Shown: piece by piece, positions 1 to 6,459 of the stretch
How positions within the stretch are numbered: position 1 is the stretch's first letter
How the letters are laid out: each line of letters opens with the position of its first letter
Origin: Azonexaceae bacterium
GTDB taxonomy: Bacteria > Pseudomonadota > Gammaproteobacteria > Burkholderiales > Rhodocyclaceae
Length of the DNA stretch: 6,459 nt
Direction of reading: 5' to 3'
Assembly: GCA_009469665.1 (NCBI GenBank)
Contig: SSTB01000224.1
Coordinates: 1 to 6,459, forward strand
Translations under genes and position numbers: made by a program
Notes under the pieces: generated by a model
Told to the model about the DNA's origin: nothing
Database searches by the model: none
The model's input: only the letters and a program-made list of their open reading frames with translations

Positions 1-639
1 GATCTGGAAGCGCTCCTGGAAGAAACCCGTCTCGGCAGCCGCAGCGCCATTCGCCGCCTTGCCCGCGCCCTCGATCACCGCTGTGGCCGCGATGGTCAGC
101 ACGGCGTCCGCATGAGCAAGATCGCCGCCTCCATCGGGCACCACATGGGCCTGGATGGCGGAAGCTGCGAGCTCTTGGTAGACGCGGCCGCCATGCACGA
201 TATCGGCACCGTCATCGTCCCCGGCGATATCCTGCACAAGACCGGGCGGCTTTCGCCGGTGGAGTTCGAGCAGGTCAAGCGGCATCCACTGGCCGGCGCC
301 GCCATGTTGGACGGCGACGATTCCCGCCTCCTGCAGGCGGCACGGGAAATTGCGCTCACCCATCACGAAAACTGGGACGGTAGCGGCTATCCCGGGGGAC
401 TCAAGGGGGAGAAGGTGCCCCTCTTCGGGCGCATTGCCGCGGTAGCCGACGTCTTTGACGCCCTCACCGCGGAACGCCCCTACCGGCGGGCCTGGCCCCT
501 GGCCGATGCGGCGCGGGAGATCCGCCGCCTATCGGGCAGCAAGTTCGACCCGGCCGTGGTCGACGCCTTCGAGGCCGGCCACGACGAAATCCTATTCATC
601 GCTCAGCGCTTCGTCGAGGCGCCCGGGGCGCTGCAGTAA
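1..639 (+). CDS. HD-GYP domain cyclic-di-GMP phosphodiesterase, C-terminal part (5' truncated by window edge)
   Basis: The frame is open from base 1 to the TAA at 637-639 (212 codons visible). It encodes almost a complete HD-GYP domain, the family that hydrolyses cyclic di-GMP in the cytoplasm. Numbering from the window edge, visible motifs are a first ligand-type His (H34 in GQHGVRM), the HD pair in MHDIG (H66-D67), VPGDIL, KRHP (H95), HHENWDGSGYP (H121-H122, GYP 129-131) and ADVFDALTAERPYRRAW (D150). The ATG at 112 is not the true start, because the first His helix lies before it. The missing N-terminus is probably a receiver or other sensor domain, as in RpfG-like proteins (inference). One oddity is that the usual Lys of HDxGK is Thr (HDIGT), so activity could be altered. 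The last 16 codons, stop included, are antisense to the end of mutY. Confidence 0.93.
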   Translation, partial: DLEALLEETRLGSRSAIRRLARALDHRCGRDGQHGVRMSKIAASIGHHMGLDGGSCELLVDAAAMHDIGTVIVPGDILHKTGRLSPVEFEQVKRHPLAGAAMLDGDDSRLLQAAREIALTHHENWDGSGYPGGLKGEKVPLFGRIAAVADVFDALTAERPYRRAWPLADAAREIRRLSGSKFDPAVVDAFEAGHDEILFIAQRFVEAPGALQ

Positions 640-1650
640 GCGGCGGAACAGGGGCGGCAGCCCCGCCTCGCAGACCCGGGAGCGGCAAAGCCACTCGCGT
701 CCCGCTTCCCCCACCCCAGCCAGCGGTCCCGTCACCCGGCACAGCACCGGCGTCGCCTCCAGACGAAAGTGGGTGAAGGTCTGCCGCAGAGCGGACAAAG
801 GCCGCCAGGGCATGCCCGCCAGGCCGAGGCCCCCCAGCACCCCCGCCGGATCGCCTTCCGGCGGCACCAACAGGCCGCCCCAGATGCCCCCCGGCGGACG
901 CCTCTCGAGCAGGACGCCTTCACCATCCGTCACCAAGACAAAGCAGGTCTCACGCCGGGGCATCTCCCGCCGCGGCCGGGGAAAAGGCAGGACCTCGGTC
1001 CGCCCGTCCCTGCGGGCGGCGCAATCGTCGCGCAGGGGGCAATTTCCGCATGCGGGCTTCCTCCGTGCGCAGACCGTGGCGCCCAGATCCATCAAAGCCT
1101 GGGAGTAAGGTCCGCAGTCCCCCGGCGGCAGGAGCGACTCGGCCAAGGCCCACAGGCGCCTCTGCACTGCGGGCGCATCGGGAAAGCCTTCGATGGCAAA
1201 GAAGCGGCACAGCACTCTCTTCACGTTGCCGTCGAGGATAGCCGCCCGAGCGCCCCAGGCAAAGGCGGCCACCGCCGCCGCCGTGGAGCGACCAATGCCG
1301 GGCAAGGCCGCCAGCGCCTCGGGCGCAGAGGGAAAGCAGCCTCCGCACTCGGCCACCACGGCCTGCGCACAGCGGTGCACATTGCGCGCCCGGCTGTAGT
1401 ACCCCAGGCCCGCCCAGGCGGCCGTCACCTCTTCCGGTGCCGCCGCGGCCAGAGACGCGACATCGGGAAAGCGCGCCAGGAACCGCTGGTAATAGGGAAT
1501 CACGGTGGCCACCTGGGTCTGCTGCAACATCACTTCAGACAACCAGATTCGGTAGGGATCCCGTGTCCCCTGCCAGGGCAGGTCATGGCGGCCATAGCGC
1601 TGCTGCCAAGCCACCAAACGGGCGGCAAAATCGGATTCGGGCTGGGGCAA
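592..1650 (-). CDS. mutY: A/G-specific adenine DNA glycosylase MutY
   Basis: MutY removes adenine mispaired with 8-oxoguanine in base-excision repair. From the TTG at 1650 the protein has 352 residues, about the length of E. coli MutY (350), and key residues fall at E. coli positions plus two. These are catalytic Glu39 in SEVMLQQTQV, the helix-hairpin-helix LPGIGRSTAAAV (about 116-127), catalytic Asp140 in ILDGNVKRV, and the [4Fe-4S] ligands C194-x6-C201-x2-C204-x5-C210. A C-terminal NUDIX-like 8-oxoG recognition domain follows, with FTH at 292-294 where E. coli has FSH. The open frame extends to a GTG at 1716, but those 22 extra residues (Gly/Arg/Pro-rich) match nothing in the family and would cover the divergent promoter region. 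A weak GAG lies 7 nt upstream of the TTG. The start is therefore inferred; identity is near certain. Its end (TAG, 592-594) overlaps the convergent HD-GYP gene. Confidence 0.96.
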   Translation of the reverse strand: MPQPESDFAARLVAWQQRYGRHDLPWQGTRDPYRIWLSEVMLQQTQVATVIPYYQRFLARFPDVASLAAAAPEEVTAAWAGLGYYSRARNVHRCAQAVVAECGGCFPSAPEALAALPGIGRSTAAAVAAFAWGARAAILDGNVKRVLCRFFAIEGFPDAPAVQRRLWALAESLLPPGDCGPYSQALMDLGATVCARRKPACGNCPLRDDCAARRDGRTEVLPFPRPRREMPRRETCFVLVTDGEGVLLERRPPGGIWGGLLVPPEGDPAGVLGGLGLAGMPWRPLSALRQTFTHFRLEATPVLCRVTGPLAGVGEAGREWLCRSRVCEAGLPPLFRRLLQRPGRLDEALSDE

Positions 1651-1658
1651 AGGTCGTC

Positions 1659-1688
1659 TCGACAGGGGTCGTCCGGAGGCCGGATAAT
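1659..1688 (+). promoter_or_regulatory. sigma70-type promoter for the flavin reductase gene
   Basis: A -35-like TCGACA (1659-1664) and a -10-like GATAAT (1683-1688) are 18 bp apart; each matches consensus at 5 of 6 positions. Transcription would begin near 1695, giving a leader of about 23 nt before the ATG at 1718. It lies between the two divergent genes if mutY starts at 1650. Recognised by eye only. Confidence 0.6.
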
Positions 1689-1689
1689 A
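1684..1689 (-). promoter_or_regulatory. possible minus-strand -10 element for mutY (overlaps plus-strand -10)
   Basis: Read on the minus strand, these bases are TATTAT, overlapping the plus-strand GATAAT. Transcription from it would begin near 1677 and leave a leader of about 27 nt before the TTG at 1650, which fits that start better than the GTG at 1716. No recognisable -35 lies 16-18 bp upstream on this strand, so the call is weak. Confidence 0.25.
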
Positions 1690-1717
1690 CGCCCCTTTCC
1701 CACCGCCGCTGCCCACG

Positions 1718-2269
1718 ATGACTCACAATGCCGACGACTGCACAGGCCCCGCTGGCCGAAACTGTGACGACGCCGCCGTGGCCAGCGGCTTCGATTGCCG
1801 CAGCTTCCGCCATACCCTGGGCCAGTTCGCCACAGGGATCACGGTCGTCACGGCCTTATCCCCCGACGGCCAGCCGGTGGGTCTCACCGTCAATTCCTTT
1901 GCCGCCGTTTCCCTGCAACCACCTCTGGTGCTCTGGAGTCTGGCTGTTTCCGCCAATCTGCTCGAGTCTTTCCGGCGGGCCAGCCACTACGCCATCAACG
2001 TCCTGGCCGCGGACCAGGAGGATATATCCACCCGTTTCGCCACCTGGCCCGCCGACCGCTTCGCCGGCCTGCCCTGGCGTCCCGGCCACGGCGGTGCCCC
2101 GATTCTGGAAGGACTCTGTGCCCACTTCGAGGTGCGCAACGACCAGCAGCACCCCGGGGGCGACCATCTCATCTTCGTCGGCGAAGTGCTGCGCTACGCC
2201 CAGAATCCCGAGCGGGCGCCCCTGCTCTTCCACCAGGGCCGCTACCGCCTCCTCGGGGCCTGTGACTGA
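1718..2269 (+). CDS. flavin reductase-like FMN-binding protein
   Basis: The 183-residue product belongs to the flavin reductase-like domain family (Flavin_Reduct), small split-barrel proteins that bind FMN or FAD and often reduce it with NAD(P)H for a partner monooxygenase. Typical family segments are FRHTLGQFATGITVVTA (30-46), VGLTVNSFAAVSLQPPLVLW (54-73, the flavin phosphate-contact region), YAINVLAADQEDISTRFA (91-108), GGDHLIFVGEV (147-157) and a C-terminal LLFHQGRYRLL. There is no signal peptide or membrane segment, so it is probably cytoplasmic. The first 27 residues are poorly conserved-looking. An in-frame GTG at 1778 would give 163 residues, also normal for the family, and neither start has a clear Shine-Dalgarno; the ATG is chosen because it follows the promoter closely. 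No monooxygenase is adjacent, so the partner and substrate are unknown. Confidence 0.88.
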   Translation: MTHNADDCTGPAGRNCDDAAVASGFDCRSFRHTLGQFATGITVVTALSPDGQPVGLTVNSFAAVSLQPPLVLWSLAVSANLLESFRRASHYAINVLAADQEDISTRFATWPADRFAGLPWRPGHGGAPILEGLCAHFEVRNDQQHPGGDHLIFVGEVLRYAQNPERAPLLFHQGRYRLLGACD

Positions 2270-2333
2270 ATCCGCCGGACCGCCCGATTGCTGCGGTTTC
2301 TTCGCCGCCCCCCGCCGCCGCTCCGGACCGCGG

Positions 2334-2362
2334 TTGAAGCCGCCGCCTTCTGCGCTTAGAAT
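2334..2362 (+). promoter_or_regulatory. sigma70-type promoter for tRNA-Gly
   Basis: TTGAAG (2334-2339) and TAGAAT (2357-2362) are separated by 17 bp and resemble -35 and -10 elements (4/6 and 5/6 matches). Start of transcription is expected near 2369, about 14 nt before the mature tRNA. The bases just after the -10 are GC-rich (GCCGCCG), the discriminator type known from stringently controlled stable-RNA promoters. The rest of the 2270-2382 spacer shows no gene and no clear terminator for the flavin reductase gene. Confidence 0.65.
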
Positions 2363-2382
2363 GCCGCCGTCAGACCCCAAGA

Positions 2383-2456
2383 GCGGGCGTCGTATAATGG
2401 TAATACCCAAGCTTCCCAAGCTTGTGCCGTGGGTTCGATTCCCATCGCCCGCTCCA
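2383..2456 (+). tRNA. tRNA-Gly (anticodon CCC)
   Basis: A complete cloverleaf of 74 nt can be drawn. The acceptor stem is GCGGGCG (2383-2389) with CGCCCGC (2446-2452), fully paired. The D stem is GTAT/ATAC around the loop AATGGTA. The anticodon stem CAAGC/GCTTG (2408-2412, 2420-2424) is fully paired around the loop TTCCCAA. The variable region is TGCC. The T arm is GTGGG-TTCGATT-CCCAT (2429-2445), with one G-U end pair. The discriminator is T2453 and the CCA end is encoded (2454-2456). The anticodon CCC (2415-2417) reads the glycine codon GGG, as E. coli glyU does; the acceptor stem and TTCCCAA loop are also glycine-like. No T-rich intrinsic terminator follows it. Confidence 0.97.
2406..2423 (+). 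repeat. perfect 9-bp tandem repeat in the tRNA-Gly anticodon arm
   Basis: CCCAAGCTT occurs twice back to back (2406-2414 and 2415-2423). The second copy begins with the CCC anticodon itself. It may be a by-product of the near-palindromic stem (CAAGC/GCTTG) around TTCCCAA rather than a true duplication. Confidence 0.9.
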
Positions 2457-2515
2457 CATCGGATTCAGGCAATTCGCCGATCTGCAAGAGTTATTGACGG
2501 ACCCCGGCCCCTGCC

Positions 2516-5500
2516 ATGACCGCCCGCCTGCGCGAAATCCCTTACAACTACACGTCCTTTTCGGACCGCGAAATCGTCATTCGCCTCCTGGGGGCGGACA
2601 ACTGGGCCATTCTCGATACCCTGCGCGGCGAGCGTGTCACGGGCCGCTCGGCCCGCATGCTCTACGAGGTGCTGGGGGATATCTGGGTAGTGCAGCGCAA
2701 TCCCTACCTGGAGGACGACCTGCTGGCCAACCGGGAGCGGCGAGAAGCTCTGGTGGAGGCCCTGCGCCACCGCCTGCGGGAGGTGGAAAAGCGCCGCCGC
2801 GACACCGAAGCGGATGACCCCACCCGCTCGGCCAAGGTGAAACGTCTGGTGGAAGCGGCCCAAGCGGCCGTCGAACGCTTTGCCAACCATTTCGGCGAAA
2901 CCCTGGACCTGCGCCGCAAGGTGCTGCGCGTCCTGGGCAGGCACACCCGTCGCGACAACATCTGCTTCGACGGCCTCTCCCGGGTTTCCCACGTCACCGA
3001 TGCCACGGACTGGCGCGTGGAATACCCCTTCGTCGTCCTCACGCCGGATACCGAGGAGGAGATCGGCCCCCTGGTGCGCGGCTGCGTCGAGGCCGGGCTG
3101 ACCATTATCCCGCGGGGGGGCGGCACCGGCTACACCGGCGGCGCCGTGCCCCTGACCCCCTATTCGGCGGTGATCAACACCGAGAAGCTGATCGACATCG
3201 GTCCGGTGGAAGAAACCGTGCTCCCCGGCCATACGGCGGCCTATTCCACCATCCGCACCAGTGTCGGCGTGGTCACCGAGCGGGTGGCCGAGGCGGCCGC
3301 CGCAGCCGGCCGTGTCTTTGCCGTGGATCCGACCTCGGCTTCCGCTTCCTGCATCGGCGGCAACATCGCCATGAACGCCGGCGGCAAGAAGGCCGTCTTG
3401 TGGGGCACGGCTCTGGACAACCTGGCCTGGTGGAAGATGGTGACGCCGGACGGCAACTGGCTGGAGGTGGAACGCCTCGACCACAACTTCGGCAAGATCC
3501 ACGAGCAGGAGGTCGTCCAGTTCCGCCTCAAGCGATTCGACGCCCGGAATTACAAGCCTTTGGGCGAGGAAATACTCACCCTGCCCGGCGCCGCCTGCCG
3601 CAAGGACGGCCTGGGCAAGGACGTGACCGACAAGTTCCTGGGGGGCGTCCCCGGCGTGCAGAAGGAGGGGACCGACGGCATCATCGTCGCTGCCCGCTGG
3701 GTGCTGCACAAGATGCCGCCGGTTACCCGCACCGTCTGCCTTGAATTCTTCGGCCAGGTGCGCGAGGCAGTGCCCTCCATCGTCGAAATCACCGACTACT
3801 TCAAGCCGGGCGGTGCCGGCAACGCGGCCGGTGTGCTGCTGGCTGGCCTCGAACACCTGGACGAGCGCTACGTGAAGGCCGTCGGCTACGCCACCAAGGC
3901 CAAGCGCCACGGCAGGCCGAAGATGGTACTGATCGGCGACATCGTCGGCCATGACGAGGATGCGGTGATGGCCGCCACCTCGGAAGTGGTGCGCATGACC
4001 AACAGCCGGGGCGCCGAGGGCTTCATCGCCGTCACCCCGGAGACGCGCAAGAAATTCTGGCTCGACCGCTCCCGCACCGCCGCCATCTCCCGCCACACCA
4101 ACGCCTTCAAGGTGAACGAGGATGTGGTCATTCCCCTGCCGCGCATGGGTGAGTACTGCGACGGCATCGAGCGTATCAACATCGAGCTGTCCATCCAGAA
4201 CAAGCTGGCCCTCTGTGCGGCCCTCAGCGAATTTCTCCAGGGCGACTTGCCCCTGGACCGGGGCGATGTGGCCCTGGAAGCCGAGGTGCTCATCGGCGAC
4301 CGTCGCCAGGCGGCCCTCGATTACATCGAAGCCGTGCGCCTGCGCTGGGAATGGCTGCTGGAGAACCTGGACCTGCCCCTGGCCGAGGCCGAATCGCGCT
4401 TCCTGTCCTACGGCGTGCAGGCGGGCGAGTTAAGCAACAAGGCCGCCCACCCGCGCCTCTTCCACCGCCTCCAGGACTACTCGGTGCGCGTCTCCTGGAA
4501 GCAGGAGCTGAAGGCGCGCCTCTCGAAGATTTTCGACGGCGCCTACTACCGCCCCATCCTCGATCGCATCGCCGGCATCCACAAGGAAGTCCTGCGCGGC
4601 CGCGTCTTTGTCGCCCTGCACATGCATGCCGGCGACGGCAACGTGCATACGAACATCCCGGTAAATTCGGACAACTACGAGATGCTGCAGACCGCCAACC
4701 GGGCGGTGGAACGCATCATGCATCTGGCCCGCTCCCTGGACGGCGTCATCTCCGGCGAGCACGGTATCGGCATCACCAAGCTCGAGTTCCTCACCGAAGA
4801 GGAAATCGGTCCCTTCCGCGCCTACAAGGCCAAGGTGGACCCGGAGGGCCGTTTCAACAGGGGCAAGCTGATGCCCGGCGGCGACCTGGCCAACGCCTAC
4901 ACGCCCTCCTTCAGCCTGCTCGGCACCGAGTCGCTGATCATGGAGCAGTCCGAGATCGGCAACATCTCGACCATGATCAAGGACTGCCTGCGCTGCGGCA
5001 AATGCAAGCCGGTGTGCTCGACCCACGTGCCCCGGGCCAACCTGCTCTACTCACCACGCAACAAGATTCTCGGCACCTCGTTGTTGATCGAGGCCTTCCT
5101 GTACGAAGAGCAGACCCGACGCGGCATTTCGCTCCAACATTTCGACGAATTCAACGACGTCGCCGACCACTGCACCATCTGCCACCGTTGCGAGAAGCCC
5201 TGTCCCGTGGACATCGACTTCGGCGATGTCACCGTCGCCATGCGCAACTTCCTGCGCGAGCAGGGCAAGACCCGCTTCAACCCGGGCAAGGCGGCGGCCA
5301 TGGCCTTCCTGACGCTGAAGGATCCAGCCACCATCAAGCTCATGCGCACGGTCATGATGTCCTGGGGTTTCAAGGCCCAGCGCCTGGCCCACGCCATCGC
5401 CAAGGGCGTCGGCCTGGTGCGCGAGTCGCGCAAGGCGCCGCCGGCCACCCTGGGCGCCCCGACGGTGAAGACCCAGGTCATCCACTTCCTCAACCGACCG

Positions 5501-6391
5501 ATGCCGGGCAATCTGCCCAAGCGCACGTCCCGGGGCCTCCTGGACATCGAGGACGATACGGTCATCCCGGTCATCCGCAACCCCAAGAAGACCACCGAGG
5601 AATCGGACGCGGTCTTCTACTTCCCGGGCTGCGGCTCGGAGCGCCTCTTCTCCCAGGTGGGTCTGGCCACCCAGGCCATGCTCTATGAGGTTGGCGCCAC
5701 CACGGTTCTGCCCCCGGGTTACCTGTGCTGTGGCTACCCGCAGACGGCGGCCGGCGAGGAGGACAAGGGGCAGAAAATCACCACCGACAACCGGGTGCTC
5801 TTCCACCGCGTCGCCAATACCCTCAACTACCTGGACATCAAGACGGTCATCGTCTCCTGCGGCACCTGCATGGATCAACTGCAGAAATACCAGTTCGAGA
5901 AGATCTTCCCCGGCTGCCGTCTGCTGGACATCCATGAGTACCTGCTGGAGAAGGGTGTCAAGCTGGAGGGCGTCAGCGGCACCCGCTACATGTATCACGA
6001 CCCCTGCCACTCCCCGATGAAGACCTACGCGCCGCTCAAGGTGGCCAACGACCTCATGGGCCAGAACGTGCCGCTGTCCGACCGCTGCTGCGGCGACGCC
6101 GGCTCCTTCGCCTACGCCCGGCCGGACATCGCCACCCAGGTTAAATTCAGGAAGCAGCAGGAGATCGAAAAGGTGGCCGGCAGTCTGCGGGGCGATGGAT
6201 TCAAGGGCGAGGTCAAGATCCTCACCTCCTGTCCCGCCTGTCTGCAGGGCCTGTCCCGCTACGACGACGATGCCGGCACCCAGGCCGATTACATCGTGGT
6301 CGAGATCGCCCGTCACCTCTTGGGCGAGAACTGGATGGCAGACTACGTGGCCAAGGCCAACCACGGCGGCATCGAGCGCGTACTGCTGTAG
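2516..6391 (+). CDS. fused DUF3683 / FAD-linked oxidase / Fe-S / CCG-domain oxidoreductase (2-hydroxyacid dehydrogenase type)
   Basis: This 1291-residue protein probably oxidises a 2-hydroxyacid through FAD and passes electrons along Fe-S clusters. Residues about 1-125 match the DUF3683 N-terminus ([19 protein letters not shown]) with a charged helical stretch at 71-122. The FAD_binding_4 domain (about 165-315) has [11 protein letters not shown] at 199-209 and [20 protein letters not shown] at 271-290. The FAD-oxidase C region (to about 790) has [10 protein letters not shown] (702-711) and SGEHGIG (746-752), the His motifs of D-lactate/glycolate/D-2-hydroxyglutarate dehydrogenases. Two [4Fe-4S] motifs follow, C824-C827-C830-C834 and C886-C889-C892-C896-P. 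Two CCG domains end the chain: C1039, CC1071-1072, C1115/C1118; and C1164, CC1191-1192, C1239/C1242. The whole resembles GlcD plus GlcF, or E. coli YdiJ with extra N-terminal sequence. There is no signal peptide or membrane segment. An in-frame TGA at 2495-2497 and no other start before the ATG fix the N-terminus, although no good ribosome site is visible. The substrate is unknown. Confidence 0.95.
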   Translation: MTARLREIPYNYTSFSDREIVIRLLGADNWAILDTLRGERVTGRSARMLYEVLGDIWVVQRNPYLEDDLLANRERREALVEALRHRLREVEKRRRDTEADDPTRSAKVKRLVEAAQAAVERFANHFGETLDLRRKVLRVLGRHTRRDNICFDGLSRVSHVTDATDWRVEYPFVVLTPDTEEEIGPLVRGCVEAGLTIIPRGGGTGYTGGAVPLTPYSAVINTEKLIDIGPVEETVLPGHTAAYSTIRTSVGVVTERVAEAAAAAGRVFAVDPTSASASCIGGNIAMNAGGKKAVLWGTALDNLAWWKMVTPDGNWLEVERLDHNFGKIHEQEVVQFRLKRFDARNYKPLGEEILTLPGAACRKDGLGKDVTDKFLGGVPGVQKEGTDGIIVAARWVLHKMPPVTRTVCLEFFGQVREAVPSIVEITDYFKPGGAGNAAGVLLAGLEHLDERYVKAVGYATKAKRHGRPKMVLIGDIVGHDEDAVMAATSEVVRMTNSRGAEGFIAVTPETRKKFWLDRSRTAAISRHTNAFKVNEDVVIPLPRMGEYCDGIERINIELSIQNKLALCAALSEFLQGDLPLDRGDVALEAEVLIGDRRQAALDYIEAVRLRWEWLLENLDLPLAEAESRFLSYGVQAGELSNKAAHPRLFHRLQDYSVRVSWKQELKARLSKIFDGAYYRPILDRIAGIHKEVLRGRVFVALHMHAGDGNVHTNIPVNSDNYEMLQTANRAVERIMHLARSLDGVISGEHGIGITKLEFLTEEEIGPFRAYKAKVDPEGRFNRGKLMPGGDLANAYTPSFSLLGTESLIMEQSEIGNISTMIKDCLRCGKCKPVCSTHVPRANLLYSPRNKILGTSLLIEAFLYEEQTRRGISLQHFDEFNDVADHCTICHRCEKPCPVDIDFGDVTVAMRNFLREQGKTRFNPGKAAAMAFLTLKDPATIKLMRTVMMSWGFKAQRLAHAIAKGVGLVRESRKAPPATLGAPTVKTQVIHFLNRPMPGNLPKRTSRGLLDIEDDTVIPVIRNPKKTTEESDAVFYFPGCGSERLFSQVGLATQAMLYEVGATTVLPPGYLCCGYPQTAAGEEDKGQKITTDNRVLFHRVANTLNYLDIKTVIVSCGTCMDQLQKYQFEKIFPGCRLLDIHEYLLEKGVKLEGVSGTRYMYHDPCHSPMKTYAPLKVANDLMGQNVPLSDRCCGDAGSFAYARPDIATQVKFRKQQEIEKVAGSLRGDGFKGEVKILTSCPACLQGLSRYDDDAGTQADYIVVEIARHLLGENWMADYVAKANHGGIERVLL

Positions 6392-6399
6392 ACGGCGGC

Positions 6400-6428
6400 G
6401 CCCTGTAGCGATTTCCCAACACCAGGGC
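6400..6428 (+). terminator. weak stem-loop after the oxidoreductase gene
   Basis: GCCCTG (6400-6405) can pair with CAGGGC (6423-6428) across a 17-nt loop. An alternative small hairpin GCAGC-CTTT-GCTGC (6427-6440) competes with it by sharing two bases. Neither is followed by a T tract, so this is at best a weak or Rho-assisted end. Confidence 0.25.
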
Positions 6429-6433
6429 AGCCT

Positions 6434-6447
6434 TTGCTGCACTGCAA
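6434..6447. promoter_or_regulatory. imperfect palindrome resembling a PhaR operator
   Basis: TTGCTGCACTGCAA has inverted arms TTGC/GCAA with a further symmetric G/C pair inside. It resembles the TGC/GCA-rich sites bound by PhaR, the repressor of phasin genes in polyhydroxyalkanoate-storing Proteobacteria; I recall that pattern only approximately. AT-rich sequence follows (GAAATATTA, 6451-6459), as expected for a promoter region. The regulated gene would begin beyond the right edge. The match is by eye, and the overlap with a small hairpin offers another explanation. Confidence 0.35.
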
Positions 6448-6459
6448 TGTGAAATATTA

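Noticed and set aside
651..664. GGGGC-GGCA-GCCCC hairpin just after the HD-GYP stop
   Set aside because: The stem is only 5 bp, no T tract follows, and it lies inside the mutY coding region, so coding use explains it.
1651..1716. 22-residue N-terminal extension of MutY from the GTG at 1716
   Set aside because: The residues are Gly/Arg/Pro-rich, exceed the family length and would place coding sequence over both putative promoters. It remains possible.
769..1767. 332-codon plus-strand frame across mutY
   Set aside because: It is antisense to the catalytic and Fe-S motifs of MutY, has low-complexity Pro/Arg/Gly/His composition and runs into the next gene's start.
2270..2382. Direct repeat CCGGACCGC near 2275 and 2323 as a possible attachment site or operator
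   Set aside because: It is short and in GC-rich spacer. There is no integrase or second tRNA fragment nearby, so chance is likely.
1728..2519. 263-codon plus-strand frame overlapping the flavin reductase gene and the tRNA
   Set aside because: It is a Pro/Ser/Arg-rich shadow in another frame and passes straight through a complete tRNA gene.
3114..3120. Run of seven G as a possible phase-variation tract
   Set aside because: It encodes part of the FAD-binding PRGGGTG motif, is short for a slippage switch in this codon usage, and the frame is intact.
2465..4096. 543-codon open frame on the minus strand antisense to the oxidoreductase gene
   Set aside because: Its composition (His, Gly, Ala, Val, Asp runs without recognisable motifs) is what the complement of a G+C-rich gene gives. 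The plus-strand gene carries clear domains throughout.
5051..6442. 463-codon open frame on the minus strand
   Set aside because: It is antisense to the Fe-S and CCG region, which has strictly placed Cys motifs. The minus product shows no family features.

Overview
The window is ordinary bacterial chromosome with high G+C content by eye and dense coding. The best taxonomic hint is the very large fused FAD/Fe-S oxidoreductase with a DUF3683-type N-terminus, which I associate with Betaproteobacteria. A Rhodocyclales-like host (Azoarcus, Thauera or Dechloromonas type) is my inference, not shown by the sequence. I see no mobile element, CRISPR array or phage gene.

Layout from left to right. (1) Bases 1-639 (+) are the 3' part of a gene whose C-terminal output domain is an HD-GYP cyclic-di-GMP phosphodiesterase domain; the N-terminus lies off the left edge. 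(2) mutY runs convergently on the minus strand (592 to about 1650) and its 3' end overlaps the HD-GYP gene by 48 bp. (3) A short divergent promoter region (about 1651-1717) separates mutY from a plus-strand flavin reductase-like gene (1718-2269). (4) Bases 2270-2382 are non-coding and hold a good sigma70-type promoter for a tRNA-Gly with anticodon CCC (2383-2456, CCA encoded). (5) Sixty bases after the tRNA starts a 1291-codon gene (2516-6391). It encodes DUF3683, a GlcD/D-lactate dehydrogenase-type FAD module, two [4Fe-4S] motifs and two CCG cysteine-rich domains in one polypeptide. (6) The last 68 bases hold weak hairpins and an imperfect palindrome resembling a PhaR (polyhydroxyalkanoate regulator) operator, probably belonging to a gene beyond the right edge.

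The genes do not form one pathway: signalling (HD-GYP), DNA repair (MutY), flavin chemistry, translation (tRNA) and respiratory 2-hydroxyacid oxidation sit side by side. The most interesting element is the giant oxidoreductase, which carries flavin dehydrogenase and Fe-S electron-transfer parts, usually separate subunits, in one chain with an uncharacterised N-terminal domain. Its substrate cannot be read from the sequence. It may also be expressed by read-through from the tRNA promoter, because I see no promoter or terminator in the 59 bases between them.
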